64,000 nucleotides of DNA from JANMZO01 sp963763135 (lineage in GTDB: Bacteria; Actinomycetota; Acidimicrobiia; Acidimicrobiales; JANYDT01), in contig CAVXNJ010000010.1 of the NCBI GenBank assembly GCA_963763135.1, positions 372,001 to 436,000 of the forward strand. Reading direction: 5' to 3'. Below the pieces are notes generated by a model that saw only the letters and a program-made list of their open reading frames with translations, was not told the origin of the DNA and did no database searches. Positions within the stretch are counted from its first letter, which is position 1; each line of letters opens with the position of its first letter. Below, piece by piece: positions 52,777 through 61,369 of the stretch. Made by a program: the position numbers and the translations under genes.

Positions 52777-54099
52777 ATGAGCACCATCGGTACAGCCACC
52801 ATCACCACCCGACTCGGCGACATCGTCGTGCGTGACACCGGAAGCTCGATTCGTGCGACCGGTGTCCGCTATGCGTCGGCCGATCGATTCGCTCCGCCCG
52901 AGCCGGTGCAGCCCTGGCCCTCCCCGCTCGATGCCACGACGCCAGGGCCCGCATGTCCACAGCGGCCGTCGCGCCTCGACTGGGTTACGGGCCCGGTGAC
53001 GTCCATGCTCGAGCAGAGCGAAGACTGCCTGACGGTTACGGTCACCGCACCGTCTCCGGTCGCAACCGATGCGCCGGTGATGGTGTTCTTCCACGGCGGG
53101 GCGTATGTTTCGGGCAGCGGAGAGTGCCCGGCGTACGACCCGACGACGCTGGTCGAGGAGCAAGCCATCATTGTCGTTACAGTGACCTATCGCCTTGGAC
53201 TCCTCGGCAACCTGGCGATCGACGGGATCGCTCCGGCCAATCTCAGCCTGATGGATTCGATCGCTGCGCTGCAGTGGGTTCACGACAACATTGCGGCGTT
53301 CGGTGGCGACCCGGGGAACGTGACGATCTTCGGACAGTCAGCCGGTGGATACGCCGTCTACTGCCTGTTACTCGCTGATGGCACCGAGGGATTATTCCGA
53401 CGGGCCATTATGCAGAGCGCTCCGATCCTTCTCGCGACCGGCCGCGATGACATGGTCGCGGCGATGGGTGTTACAGCACGGGAGTGCTTGGGCGACGGGG
53501 CAGGCACCGTCGACCTATCGCGAATCCTTGAATGCGAAGTGGCTGTTTTGGCTGCGGCGCAGGGTCACGGCGTGGCCTCGGGCATGCCGTTCGCCCCGCA
53601 ACTCGGTCGCGCGCCTCTACCGCCGGAAGCGGAGGTTCATGACCGCATCATGCGTTGCGCCGCACGTGGTGTCGAAGTGCTCGTCGGTTCGACGGCCCAC
53701 GACGGCTCCCCGTACTCCCTCATGGCGAAAGGTGCGACAACGCCCCCGTTCGAGTTCGTCGAGAACTTCACCAACGACAACTTCGGCGCAACGGTCACGT
53801 CGTCGTTCGCGAGGGGTGCGGAACAATTCGCGGAAAGCTACGCAGCGGGGGGCGGGCGGGTTCAGTGCTATGTCTACGGATGGCACCCGCGTCGTTCGGC
53901 CCTCGGCGCGTGCCATGTCCTCGACATCCCACCGCTGCTCGGCTCGAAGGCATCGTGGGAGGGAGCGTTGATGCTCGCCGACGGATGGGAGGAGATGTCA
54001 TCGTTCGCACCCGCCATGCGAGCGAAGTGGGCAGACTTCGCGCGTCGCGGTCTGGCAGCGGACGTCCCACCGTTCGTTCGGATTCCCGAGGACCTCTGA
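52777..54099 (+). CDS. Type-B carboxylesterase
   Basis: The family patterns are all present: the oxyanion hole FFHGGAYVSGSG, LAALQW-like text (DSIAALQWVHDNIAAFGGDP), the nucleophile elbow FGQSAGGYA, and near the end YVYGWHPRRSALGACHVLDI with the catalytic His (GACHVLD). No signal peptide; cytosolic. 440 residues is normal. It hydrolyses ester or amide bonds of unknown small molecules. ATG 52777 fits the start of the family. Divergent from the M14 gene with a 143-base gap. Confidence 0.92.
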   Translation: MSTIGTATITTRLGDIVVRDTGSSIRATGVRYASADRFAPPEPVQPWPSPLDATTPGPACPQRPSRLDWVTGPVTSMLEQSEDCLTVTVTAPSPVATDAPVMVFFHGGAYVSGSGECPAYDPTTLVEEQAIIVVTVTYRLGLLGNLAIDGIAPANLSLMDSIAALQWVHDNIAAFGGDPGNVTIFGQSAGGYAVYCLLLADGTEGLFRRAIMQSAPILLATGRDDMVAAMGVTARECLGDGAGTVDLSRILECEVAVLAAAQGHGVASGMPFAPQLGRAPLPPEAEVHDRIMRCAARGVEVLVGSTAHDGSPYSLMAKGATTPPFEFVENFTNDNFGATVTSSFARGAEQFAESYAAGGGRVQCYVYGWHPRRSALGACHVLDIPPLLGSKASWEGALMLADGWEEMSSFAPAMRAKWADFARRGLAADVPPFVRIPEDL

Positions 54100-54320
54100 G
54101 CCTCGATCAGACGCGACTCCGTAACGGACACGACCTCCTCGTAGGAGGTGAACAGGCGGTCGTTCACCATAACGGCTGAGGGTGTCGGTCCCGACGAACA
54201 TGACCTCAACGCTATTGCGGTATCAGTCTGAATACTCGAAACTCGAAACACCTAGAGTCGATCTTCATGAGTTGATCACGACGGGTTCAGCGGTCGGGCG
54301 GCACACCCGATAGGGCGTGG

Positions 54321-56621
54321 ATGCCAGTACCCGTAGGATCCGAACTGAGGGAGCCGACCCTCGGTGACGGCATACGCCGCCTGACCGAGGCTGCATTGGT
54401 GAGCGAATCTTCGGATCATCTGTGGCCACTGGCCGCCGAACTGGCGAAGACGCTGTTGGGGGCCGATGTGGTTGTCTGTTTTGAGCGCCTTGGGTCGGAG
54501 CGCTCGTTGGTGCGCGCTGCGTCCGGGGCACCCGAGCTGATCACGTCGGTTCCGATTCCCATCGCTCCAGACTCACAGGCTGCCTTTGTCTACCGGTCCG
54601 ATGGGCCACTAACCGTCAGGGATCTCTCTTCGGAAACGCGGTTCACCGCCGGATCAATGATGGTCAACCTCGGCATGCGGAGTTCGGTTTCGTGGCGGCT
54701 CGGAACCAGTTCGAAGACTCTCGGAGTTATCGGCGCCTTCAGCAAATTTCCTGGCTTCTTCGGGCCCGACGATGCGGAGACACTGCGGATCCTTGCCGCC
54801 GGGCTCGAGTTCGGACTCCTGCATGTCAGAAAGACACGACTTCTCGAACGGCGCGCGTACGTCGACGAACTCACCGGTATCGCAAATCGGGCGTCGATAC
54901 TCGCCGCTCTGGAATCTCGGATGATGACCAAGGGTGGCCCCAACGGATTCATATGCGCACTGATGATTGACCTCGACGGCTTCAAGAAGGTCAACGACGA
55001 ACACGGGCATCACGTTGGAGACGAGGCGCTTCGACTGATCGCCCAAAAGATAAGCCAGACGGTTGGCAGCGACGACCTGGTTGGTCGCCTGGGCGGCGAT
55101 GAGTTCCTGGTGCTTCTTCACCAACGTGATGACGACGAAGTGTTTCGCATGGCAGAACGGATCGTCGGGGCGATCGAACAGGTGATGGTCATCGGCACCG
55201 TCACGATCGAGTTGTCGGCGGCCATCGGCATTGCCGCGATACGCGATCAGCAGTCGGTCACGTCCGTTCTTCAGGCTTCGGATCGGGCGATGTACGAGGC
55301 CAAGTCAGATGGACGCGGTCGGGTCGCACGCTCCCGCTGTGGCGGCTCGCCTGGGCGCACTAACGGTCGCCCGGCTCAATCGGCGACGAGCCCGTCGGGT
55401 CTGGATCTGGCGGCGGTCGACGCGGCGATCGCCGGCGTTCGGGTGCTGTTTCAACCGATCGTTCGAACGAGTACGCACGAGATCGTCGGGATTGAGGCAC
55501 TCGCCCGGGGGCCTGAAGGTTCGCCACTCATGTCGCCTGACCGTCTCTTCGGTGTGGCGGAGACCTTCGGCCGACTTGCTGATCTCGAAGTGGCGACAAA
55601 ACGGGCGGCCTTCAATCACCCGGTCCCCGATGACGTCACGTTGTTCATAAACATCGACCCGAATGTGATCGTCAACGACAAGGCGCTCAGTCTCATCATC
55701 GACGCGTGGAGGGATTCGGGTCGCCGGGGCCTTGTGGTGGTCGAATTGACGGAACGCTCGCTAATGGCGGCGCCCGGCCCGCTTCTTCGGGCGATCGAAC
55801 GCTGCCGCGCGGTTGGTTGGAGTATTGCGCTCGACGACATGGGCGCAAAGGCCGAGTCGCTGGCCGCGCTGCGCATCGCCAAACCCGACATCGTGAAGTT
55901 GGACATGCAACTCATGAAGAATTCGAGCCGGGCGCAGGCCGCTTCACTGGTTGCCTCGCTCGCAACCTACTGCGAGCGGTACCAAGTTGAGGTGGTAGCG
56001 GAAGGCGTGGAGACCGACGCCAACGAGTTCACCGCTGAACTGCTCGGAGCGACGCTGTTGCAGGGCTTCAAGTTCTACGCGCCGACCTCGTTCGAGAACC
56101 TCGTTCTCCGCCATCCCATTGCGCCGGTGCGCAGCGGACACGTTGGGCTCCATTCGGCCACGGCGTTCATGCCGCGCATGCCCAGCAGCGGTGTTCAACC
56201 GGAACGTGTCGCCACCAAGGAACAACTTCTTTCGTTTAGCCGGCATCTTGAATCGATCGGATCAGCCGCCGACACGGTGGTCCTGGCCGCACTCCAGCAC
56301 GTCGAGAACTACACCCCGCGGACACGACGACAGTATGCGGCGCTGGCGCGCCGGTTCGGCCTCGTTGGCGTTGTCGGTGCAGGTATTCCCGGCGGCGTGG
56401 CCAGCGGCGTAAAGCACGGGTGCCTCTCCCCCGACGACGACCTTGTGAACAAGTGGCAGGTGGTCGTGTTTTCGAGCGGATCGTCGATTGCGCTCCTCGC
56501 CGAACAGATCGACGGTCATCCCGGCGGCCGGACCACCCGCGAGAAGCTGTTCCGCTTTCGCTTCGCCACTTCGCCCGACGAGGTTGAAGCCGTGGCTCGA
56601 CGGATACTCAGCCACCTCTAG
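54321..56621 (+). CDS. GAF-GGDEF-EAL-DICT cyclic-di-GMP protein
   Basis: A GAF domain (about 15-170) is followed by GGDEF (about 175-345, with VGRLGGDEFLVLL intact) and EAL (365-600). The EAL part keeps all marks of an active phosphodiesterase: IEALARGP, INIDPN, VELTERS, DDMGA, VKLDMQ, VAEGVET, LLQGFKF. It ends in a DICT domain (about 625-766, SFSRHLESIG... VVFSSGSSIALLAEQID), a sensory module often in such proteins. It could both make and break c-di-GMP; which dominates is not visible. The start at ATG 54321 is the first good Met. No partner gene lies next to it. Confidence 0.93.
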   Translation: MPVPVGSELREPTLGDGIRRLTEAALVSESSDHLWPLAAELAKTLLGADVVVCFERLGSERSLVRAASGAPELITSVPIPIAPDSQAAFVYRSDGPLTVRDLSSETRFTAGSMMVNLGMRSSVSWRLGTSSKTLGVIGAFSKFPGFFGPDDAETLRILAAGLEFGLLHVRKTRLLERRAYVDELTGIANRASILAALESRMMTKGGPNGFICALMIDLDGFKKVNDEHGHHVGDEALRLIAQKISQTVGSDDLVGRLGGDEFLVLLHQRDDDEVFRMAERIVGAIEQVMVIGTVTIELSAAIGIAAIRDQQSVTSVLQASDRAMYEAKSDGRGRVARSRCGGSPGRTNGRPAQSATSPSGLDLAAVDAAIAGVRVLFQPIVRTSTHEIVGIEALARGPEGSPLMSPDRLFGVAETFGRLADLEVATKRAAFNHPVPDDVTLFINIDPNVIVNDKALSLIIDAWRDSGRRGLVVVELTERSLMAAPGPLLRAIERCRAVGWSIALDDMGAKAESLAALRIAKPDIVKLDMQLMKNSSRAQAASLVASLATYCERYQVEVVAEGVETDANEFTAELLGATLLQGFKFYAPTSFENLVLRHPIAPVRSGHVGLHSATAFMPRMPSSGVQPERVATKEQLLSFSRHLESIGSAADTVVLAALQHVENYTPRTRRQYAALARRFGLVGVVGAGIPGGVASGVKHGCLSPDDDLVNKWQVVVFSSGSSIALLAEQIDGHPGGRTTREKLFRFRFATSPDEVEAVARRILSHL

Positions 56622-56713
56622 AACGCCAAGCGATCGCTCGGTCGCGGACGACAGGGTTTCCAACCGCCCAAGTCGCCGGGCAACCCTCAACCCGGGAGTT
56701 CCCACCCGACACG

Positions 56714-57112
56714 TCAGCTCTCGAGGATGGACCGAAGCGTGTCGAGATCCCTGCGAACGGCGTCGACGTCTTCCGCGAAGTCGGAGTCGCTCATGTTCTC
56801 CTGTCGCCGAACACTGAACACGACATCGCAGCCGTCGGAGTTGGGAATCACCCGTAGGGGGTTATTCATGGTTGCGCCGTCGGGCAGCGTCACGACATGG
56901 TCGGCGATGCCGTTGTCGTTTTCTGGTGCGAACTCGACGACGATCCGCCCGAGAGGTGAGTCGACGATCCATTGGTCTTCGATCCGCTCGACCGGTCGGT
57001 TTGCGAGACCGGCCGCCCAATCCGAGAGATGGCGCGGATCGGAGATGTATTCATAAACCTTCCGCGCCGACCGATCGATCGTCGTGCCGACATGAACGGT
57101 TTCCTTAACCAT
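56714..57112 (-). CDS. SRPBCC (START-like) family protein
   Basis: The 132-residue protein has the polyketide-cyclase/SRPBCC pattern: TVHVGTTIDRSARKVYEYISDPRHLSDWA, then beta strands (VDSPLGRIVVEFAPEND, GCDVVFSVRRQ) and a C-terminal helix (EDVDAVRRDLDTLRSIL). Such proteins bind hydrophobic ligands. ATG 57112 (MVKETVHVG) was chosen; the frame goes further up but the text before it is non-coding. Not obviously linked to its neighbours. Confidence 0.88.
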   Translation of the reverse strand: MVKETVHVGTTIDRSARKVYEYISDPRHLSDWAAGLANRPVERIEDQWIVDSPLGRIVVEFAPENDNGIADHVVTLPDGATMNNPLRVIPNSDGCDVVFSVRRQENMSDSDFAEDVDAVRRDLDTLRSILES

Positions 57113-57337
57113 AGAGTAACGATTCCCAGCGAGCGGAGAACCGAAACCGCCAAACTGAGCGGCCCTCAGTTCATACGTCGACAACGGGAATGTTCATGGC
57201 AACGTTGGTGCGAACCAACAGCGCCATGCACCGAGCGCCCGACCAGGTTCGAGACGCGGGAGGGTGAGGGACACGAGAACGGTTTGACCAGTAACGCGCG
57301 GCGCCCATTCGACCGAAGTTGTCAAGAGCGTTGCATG

Positions 57338-59836
57338 TCAGTCGAGTATTTGGCGGGCGAAGGTTCGGGGTTCGCGTCCGGCGAGCAACCAGCCTGCCGC
57401 AGTGGCGGCCATCGGAAGGCCGACGATCAGCGCGATCAGGTTGACGATCGGCGGCGGCGCGAGCTGGGCGAGGTCGCCATGGTAGGCGGCAACGAGGCCG
57501 GCGTACGCGCCCGCAGTGCCGAGCAACGCACCGAGGAGCGCGAGTGCGCCGGCGGTGGTTGCGGTGAGTGCTCTTCGGGTGCGTGGGTCGGCGCCGGTGG
57601 CGGTGAGTGTGCGGAGATCGCCGGCCGATTCGCCTCGGATGAGTCCGACGGTCATCGCAACGACGGCCAGTGCGAGGAGGGTCCCGACGATGGTGGCGAC
57701 GCGTCGCAACGCGGCGAGCCCATCCTGGCTGGAGCGGGTTTCGATCGTCAGGCCGGCTTGCGCGGCTGCCGCACGAGCGGCCTTCACCTGGGTCGAAGTA
57801 AGCGGTTTTGACGTTTCGATGAGCCAACCGTGTCGGGCGGCGACCCAACCGCGCACGTCCATCGCGTGTTGCGTAATCAGCGCGTGGGGTGCCGAGCCAT
57901 AGCTCGGGAACGCGTGCTGCTCGACATGGGTGGGACCCGGTCGGGCCGTCGGATCGAGGAGCACCAGATCGCCGGTGATCGACGTGAGCAGCTCGGCGTC
58001 AGCATCGACGTCGTTCAGGTCGATCCCGTAGCGGCTAAGCAGTTCCGGGGTTGCGACAAACGCCGGACTGACACCCTCGTAGCGGCGGTCGGCTGTCGCC
58101 CGCGCGACGGACACCGGGAGTTGCACCGTGGCGCCTCCTGCGGTTGATGCTCGCAAGGCCATATCGAGTGCGAACAGCGACGGGTGCCCAACCGCAGCAG
58201 CGATGCGTCTGGCTCCGGTGTCGAGCTGGTGCGGTGCGGGCGTGGTGTCATCGCGGTGTGGAGTCCCGCTCTCGGCTCCGGCGTGGATCAGGATCTGGCG
58301 GTCGGACAGGTTCCCCTCGTCGGTGCCGTAGACGTTGGCCGTGGCCACGACGACCGCCACGACCGACAGTCCCAGGCCGAGGGTGATGGCGGCGAGTGCT
58401 GCCGCGGCACGTGCCTGGTAGCGGACCAGGTCCCGCAGCGCGAGCCGTGGCGCGAGCCGGCACCGCCGTGCGGGAACGCGGAGCGAACCGATCGCCGCCG
58501 GTGCGCCGAGCACCACGCCCACCACGACGGCCAGGAGACCGACAACGAGGATCACCGGCCGCACGTGGGTGCTGACCGGGTCGGCCACGACGATGGCGAC
58601 CATGCCGAGCGCGGTGAGCGCCATCGCAACCACCAATGAGCGGCGGGCCGGCGCCGGGTGGCCAGGCCGAGTCGACAATGCGGCCATCACGGGCATCCTT
58701 GCCACCGTGCGAGCGGGCCACCACGCCGCCGCAATGGCGGCCACCACTGCGATACCCATGCACCCGGCGATCAGGTGCCAGGGCAGGTCGAAGCGACCGA
58801 TCCGATGCGCGGCCGCGGTCTCCACCGCAGGAGCGACGGCGGTCCAGCCGAGGACGCCCAATGCGGCACCGATGACCGCTGCGATGCCCCCGACGATCAT
58901 CCCGTCGGCCAGCATGACGAGTCGTAGGTGTCCTTCAGTGGCTCCGAGTGCGGCCAGCATGCCCAGTTGGCGTTGCCGGTGCTGGGCGACGACCAGAAAC
59001 CCCGCCGTGGCGATGAGACAGACCAGTGCCATAGCGAGCGTCGTAGCCGCCAACACCACGACGTTCACGACGCCACCGACCGAGCCGGCGACCATGACGT
59101 CGAACCCCCCAACGGGCGCGTCACCCGGTTGCGGCCCCGGTTGCGGCGCCGTCGGGCCGGCCGGGCCATCGGCTGTGGGTGCGGCCGTGGGTGCGGAGTT
59201 CGAAACGCTGAGGCGATTCGAGGAGCCGAGCAGGAGCGTCAGTGACTCGGCGGAGGTCGGGTCGGTGGGGGCGAGCAGCGCGAACTCATCGTTGAGGTCG
59301 AGCGGGTTCTCGACGAGCCCGACAACGGTCCGCTGGACATCCCCGATCGCGAGGTGGCTGCCGATCCCCACGTCGAGTCGGTCGGCGGCACCATCGCTCA
59401 GTCCCACCTCGCCGGGCGCGGTCGGGTAACGGCCTGTGCGGAGCGCGAGCAACGGGTGGCCGAACACGCCGTTGGGGTCCTGGGTGCGTACGTCGAGCGA
59501 CTCGACCGAGCCCGGGACCGCGAGCCTTCGATGCCCGATCACTTCGACGGTTCCGTACCGCCGCTTCGCCTCGGCGATAGCTGCCTGAGCCGCGGCCGGA
59601 TCGGTCGCATCGAGCCGGATCATCGCGCCGGCATTGCCGAACTCGCTGATCGTTCCCGACGCCGCGTTGACCGTGATTGACGCTCCTGCGACCGCACCAG
59701 CCACGGCCGTAGTCATGAGCGCCAGGATCAGGGATTGCTGGCGCCATTCCTTGTGGAAGAGCCGCCATGCCCATCGCAACACGGCCCGGCGTCCCGGTCC
59801 CGACCGTGCGTGATGGCGGGTCACGACGGTGCTCAC
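57338..59836 (-). CDS. FtsX/MacB-like ABC transporter permease
   Basis: The start GTG at 59836 overlaps the TGA of the ATPase gene (GTGA) and gives 832 residues. An N-terminal membrane helix (LILALMTTAVAGAVAG) is followed by a MacB periplasmic-core-like domain with the four-helix FtsX part (about 250-410, HRQRQLGMLAALGATEGHLR). A second extracytoplasmic region and a second FtsX part follow (about 700-832, TLTATGADPRTRRALTATTAG). Duplicated FtsX units are usual for large actinobacterial permeases. It exports unknown substrates, with its ATPase and PadR repressor upstream in one operon. Confidence 0.9.
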   Translation of the reverse strand: MSTVVTRHHARSGPGRRAVLRWAWRLFHKEWRQQSLILALMTTAVAGAVAGASITVNAASGTISEFGNAGAMIRLDATDPAAAQAAIAEAKRRYGTVEVIGHRRLAVPGSVESLDVRTQDPNGVFGHPLLALRTGRYPTAPGEVGLSDGAADRLDVGIGSHLAIGDVQRTVVGLVENPLDLNDEFALLAPTDPTSAESLTLLLGSSNRLSVSNSAPTAAPTADGPAGPTAPQPGPQPGDAPVGGFDVMVAGSVGGVVNVVVLAATTLAMALVCLIATAGFLVVAQHRQRQLGMLAALGATEGHLRLVMLADGMIVGGIAAVIGAALGVLGWTAVAPAVETAAAHRIGRFDLPWHLIAGCMGIAVVAAIAAAWWPARTVARMPVMAALSTRPGHPAPARRSLVVAMALTALGMVAIVVADPVSTHVRPVILVVGLLAVVVGVVLGAPAAIGSLRVPARRCRLAPRLALRDLVRYQARAAAALAAITLGLGLSVVAVVVATANVYGTDEGNLSDRQILIHAGAESGTPHRDDTTPAPHQLDTGARRIAAAVGHPSLFALDMALRASTAGGATVQLPVSVARATADRRYEGVSPAFVATPELLSRYGIDLNDVDADAELLTSITGDLVLLDPTARPGPTHVEQHAFPSYGSAPHALITQHAMDVRGWVAARHGWLIETSKPLTSTQVKAARAAAAQAGLTIETRSSQDGLAALRRVATIVGTLLALAVVAMTVGLIRGESAGDLRTLTATGADPRTRRALTATTAGALALLGALLGTAGAYAGLVAAYHGDLAQLAPPPIVNLIALIVGLPMAATAAGWLLAGREPRTFARQILD

Positions 59837-60552
59837 TGGTCGGACACCAGCAACGTTTCGGGGCCATCGATCGGGAGGGTCTGGTCGACGACCTGTCCAT
59901 CGCGCAGGAACACCACCCGATCGGCCCACGATGCCAGTTGTGCATCGTGGGTCACGACGACCGCGGCCACGCCTCGACGGGTGACTCCGCGCAACATCCT
60001 CATCACGGCCTCGCCGTTGACCGAGTCGAGGGCCCCGGTCGGTTCGTCGGCTAACAACAGCTTCCGGTCCCCGACGACCGCCCGGGCAATTGCTACCCGT
60101 TGTCGTTCACCGCCGGAGAGCTCGTCGGGAAAGTGCCCGGCCCGCGCGGCCAACCCGAGCTCCTCGAGTCCGGCCAACGCAGCCCGCCGTGCCTCGCGCG
60201 CTTTTACGCCGTCAAGCTCCAATGGCATCGCTACGTTCTCCACGGCGGTCAATCCCGACAGCAAGTTGAAGTCCTGGAACACGAATCCGATCGAACGGCG
60301 CCGCAGACGGGCCTTCTCCAGCCGTGACAGCGCCTCCAGCGCCATACCGGCCACGACAACCTCGCCGCTCGTTGCCTCTTCGAGGCTCCCGGCGATCGTC
60401 AGCAGTGTGCTCTTGCCCGAACCGCTCGGACCCATCACCGCCACCATCTCGCCCACTTCGACCGAGAGGTCGACATCACGAAGCGCGAAGAACGACGAGG
60501 GACCTTCCCCGTACCGCTTCGACACGTGGCGCAACTCGAGCACCGCGGTCAT
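59833..60552 (-). CDS. ABC transporter ATP-binding protein (MacB/LolD type)
   Basis: The 239 residues hold Walker A GPSGSGKST, Q-loop FVFQDFNLL, signature LSGGERQRVAIARAV, Walker B LLLADEPTGALD and the His switch VVVTHD. ATG 60552 overlaps the TGA of the PadR gene by 4 bases, and the stop overlaps the permease GTG. So PadR, ATPase and permease are translated in a chain. The MacB-type Walker/LSGG text predicts an exporter for lipids, peptides or drugs. Confidence 0.95.
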   Translation of the reverse strand: MTAVLELRHVSKRYGEGPSSFFALRDVDLSVEVGEMVAVMGPSGSGKSTLLTIAGSLEEATSGEVVVAGMALEALSRLEKARLRRRSIGFVFQDFNLLSGLTAVENVAMPLELDGVKAREARRAALAGLEELGLAARAGHFPDELSGGERQRVAIARAVVGDRKLLLADEPTGALDSVNGEAVMRMLRGVTRRGVAAVVVTHDAQLASWADRVVFLRDGQVVDQTLPIDGPETLLVSDQ

Positions 60553-61136
60553 GACCGCATCGCCAGACGACCGGGCGCTGACCTGCGTTTCGCCTCCGGG
60601 GAAGTACCCTGGGAGGCGGCCTTCACGGGCGCGCGCCGGAACCGGGTGTCCGCGGCGTCGAGCCAACGCACCGCCGCCTCCAACCGGAACAGTTCCGCGT
60701 CGACGATCAACGCCAGCGCCATGTCACCTTCGGCCGCATCGGCTTTCACCTTCGTGTAACGCTGCATCACCGAGATCAGGTGCCGACGATGCACCTGGAT
60801 GACCGCGTGAACGTCGGTGGCGGGCATCTGACCGGCGATCAACACCTTGATCACCAACTCGTCGCGAGGCGGCTGGGCGATGTCGTCGGCATGCAACAGC
60901 CATCTGTTCAGATCCTGCAATCCCTCGCTCGTGATCGAGTAGCCCCTTTGCGGGCCATCCTCGTCGCCATCGGATTCCACCAGGCCGTCACGCTCCAGGC
61001 GCTGCAGGGTCGTGTACACCTGACCGACGTTTAGCGGCCACACCTCCCCCGTTCGCGCCTCGAACTCCTGACGTAGCTGCAGGCCGTACTTCGAACCTTC
61101 GCTCAACAATGCCAACAGCGCGTGACGCACACTCAT
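60549..61136 (-). CDS. PadR-family transcriptional repressor
   Basis: The N-terminal winged helix is typical PadR: MSVRHALLALLSEGSKYGLQLRQEFEAR, then WPLNVGQVYTTLQRLERDGLVE and YSITSEGLQDLNRWL. The C-terminal half (about 100-180) is the dimerisation helix region. ATG 61136 was preferred to GTG 61139 because GAGG lies 6 bases before it. First gene of the exporter operon; it likely represses its own promoter, where an ATAC-N3-GTAT palindrome overlaps the promoter region (61170-61180). Ligand probably a toxic compound exported by the pump (inference). Confidence 0.92.
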   Translation of the reverse strand: MSVRHALLALLSEGSKYGLQLRQEFEARTGEVWPLNVGQVYTTLQRLERDGLVESDGDEDGPQRGYSITSEGLQDLNRWLLHADDIAQPPRDELVIKVLIAGQMPATDVHAVIQVHRRHLISVMQRYTKVKADAAEGDMALALIVDAELFRLEAAVRWLDAADTRFRRAPVKAASQGTSPEAKRRSAPGRLAMRS

Positions 61137-61154
61137 CACAAGCCTCGATTCAAA

Positions 61155-61190
61155 TCATACCGAATAGCATACGTAGTATACACCTCGGCA
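61155..61190 (-). promoter_or_regulatory. Promoter and candidate PadR operator
   Basis: ATACGTAGTAT at 61170-61180 is an inverted repeat (ATAC GTA GTAT) between the divergent PadR and secreted-lectin genes. On the minus strand TATGAT (-10-like, near 61155-61160) lies 10-15 bases from it. Position and symmetry fit autoregulation of the PadR operon. Confidence 0.5.
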
Positions 61191-61369
61191 GGCATCGGGC
61201 ACGACCAGGAAACAACGCTCTCCATCGCCACTGCGGATAACCCTTCCCACGCTGTTTTCGCAATCGCGCGTCAGCCGCTGACGGCCCGCTGACGCCGGTT
61301 CCCGACCATGAATCCCAGTCGGGCGTCGCACCGAATGCAGACCACCACCGCTCCGAGGAGGAACCTCCA

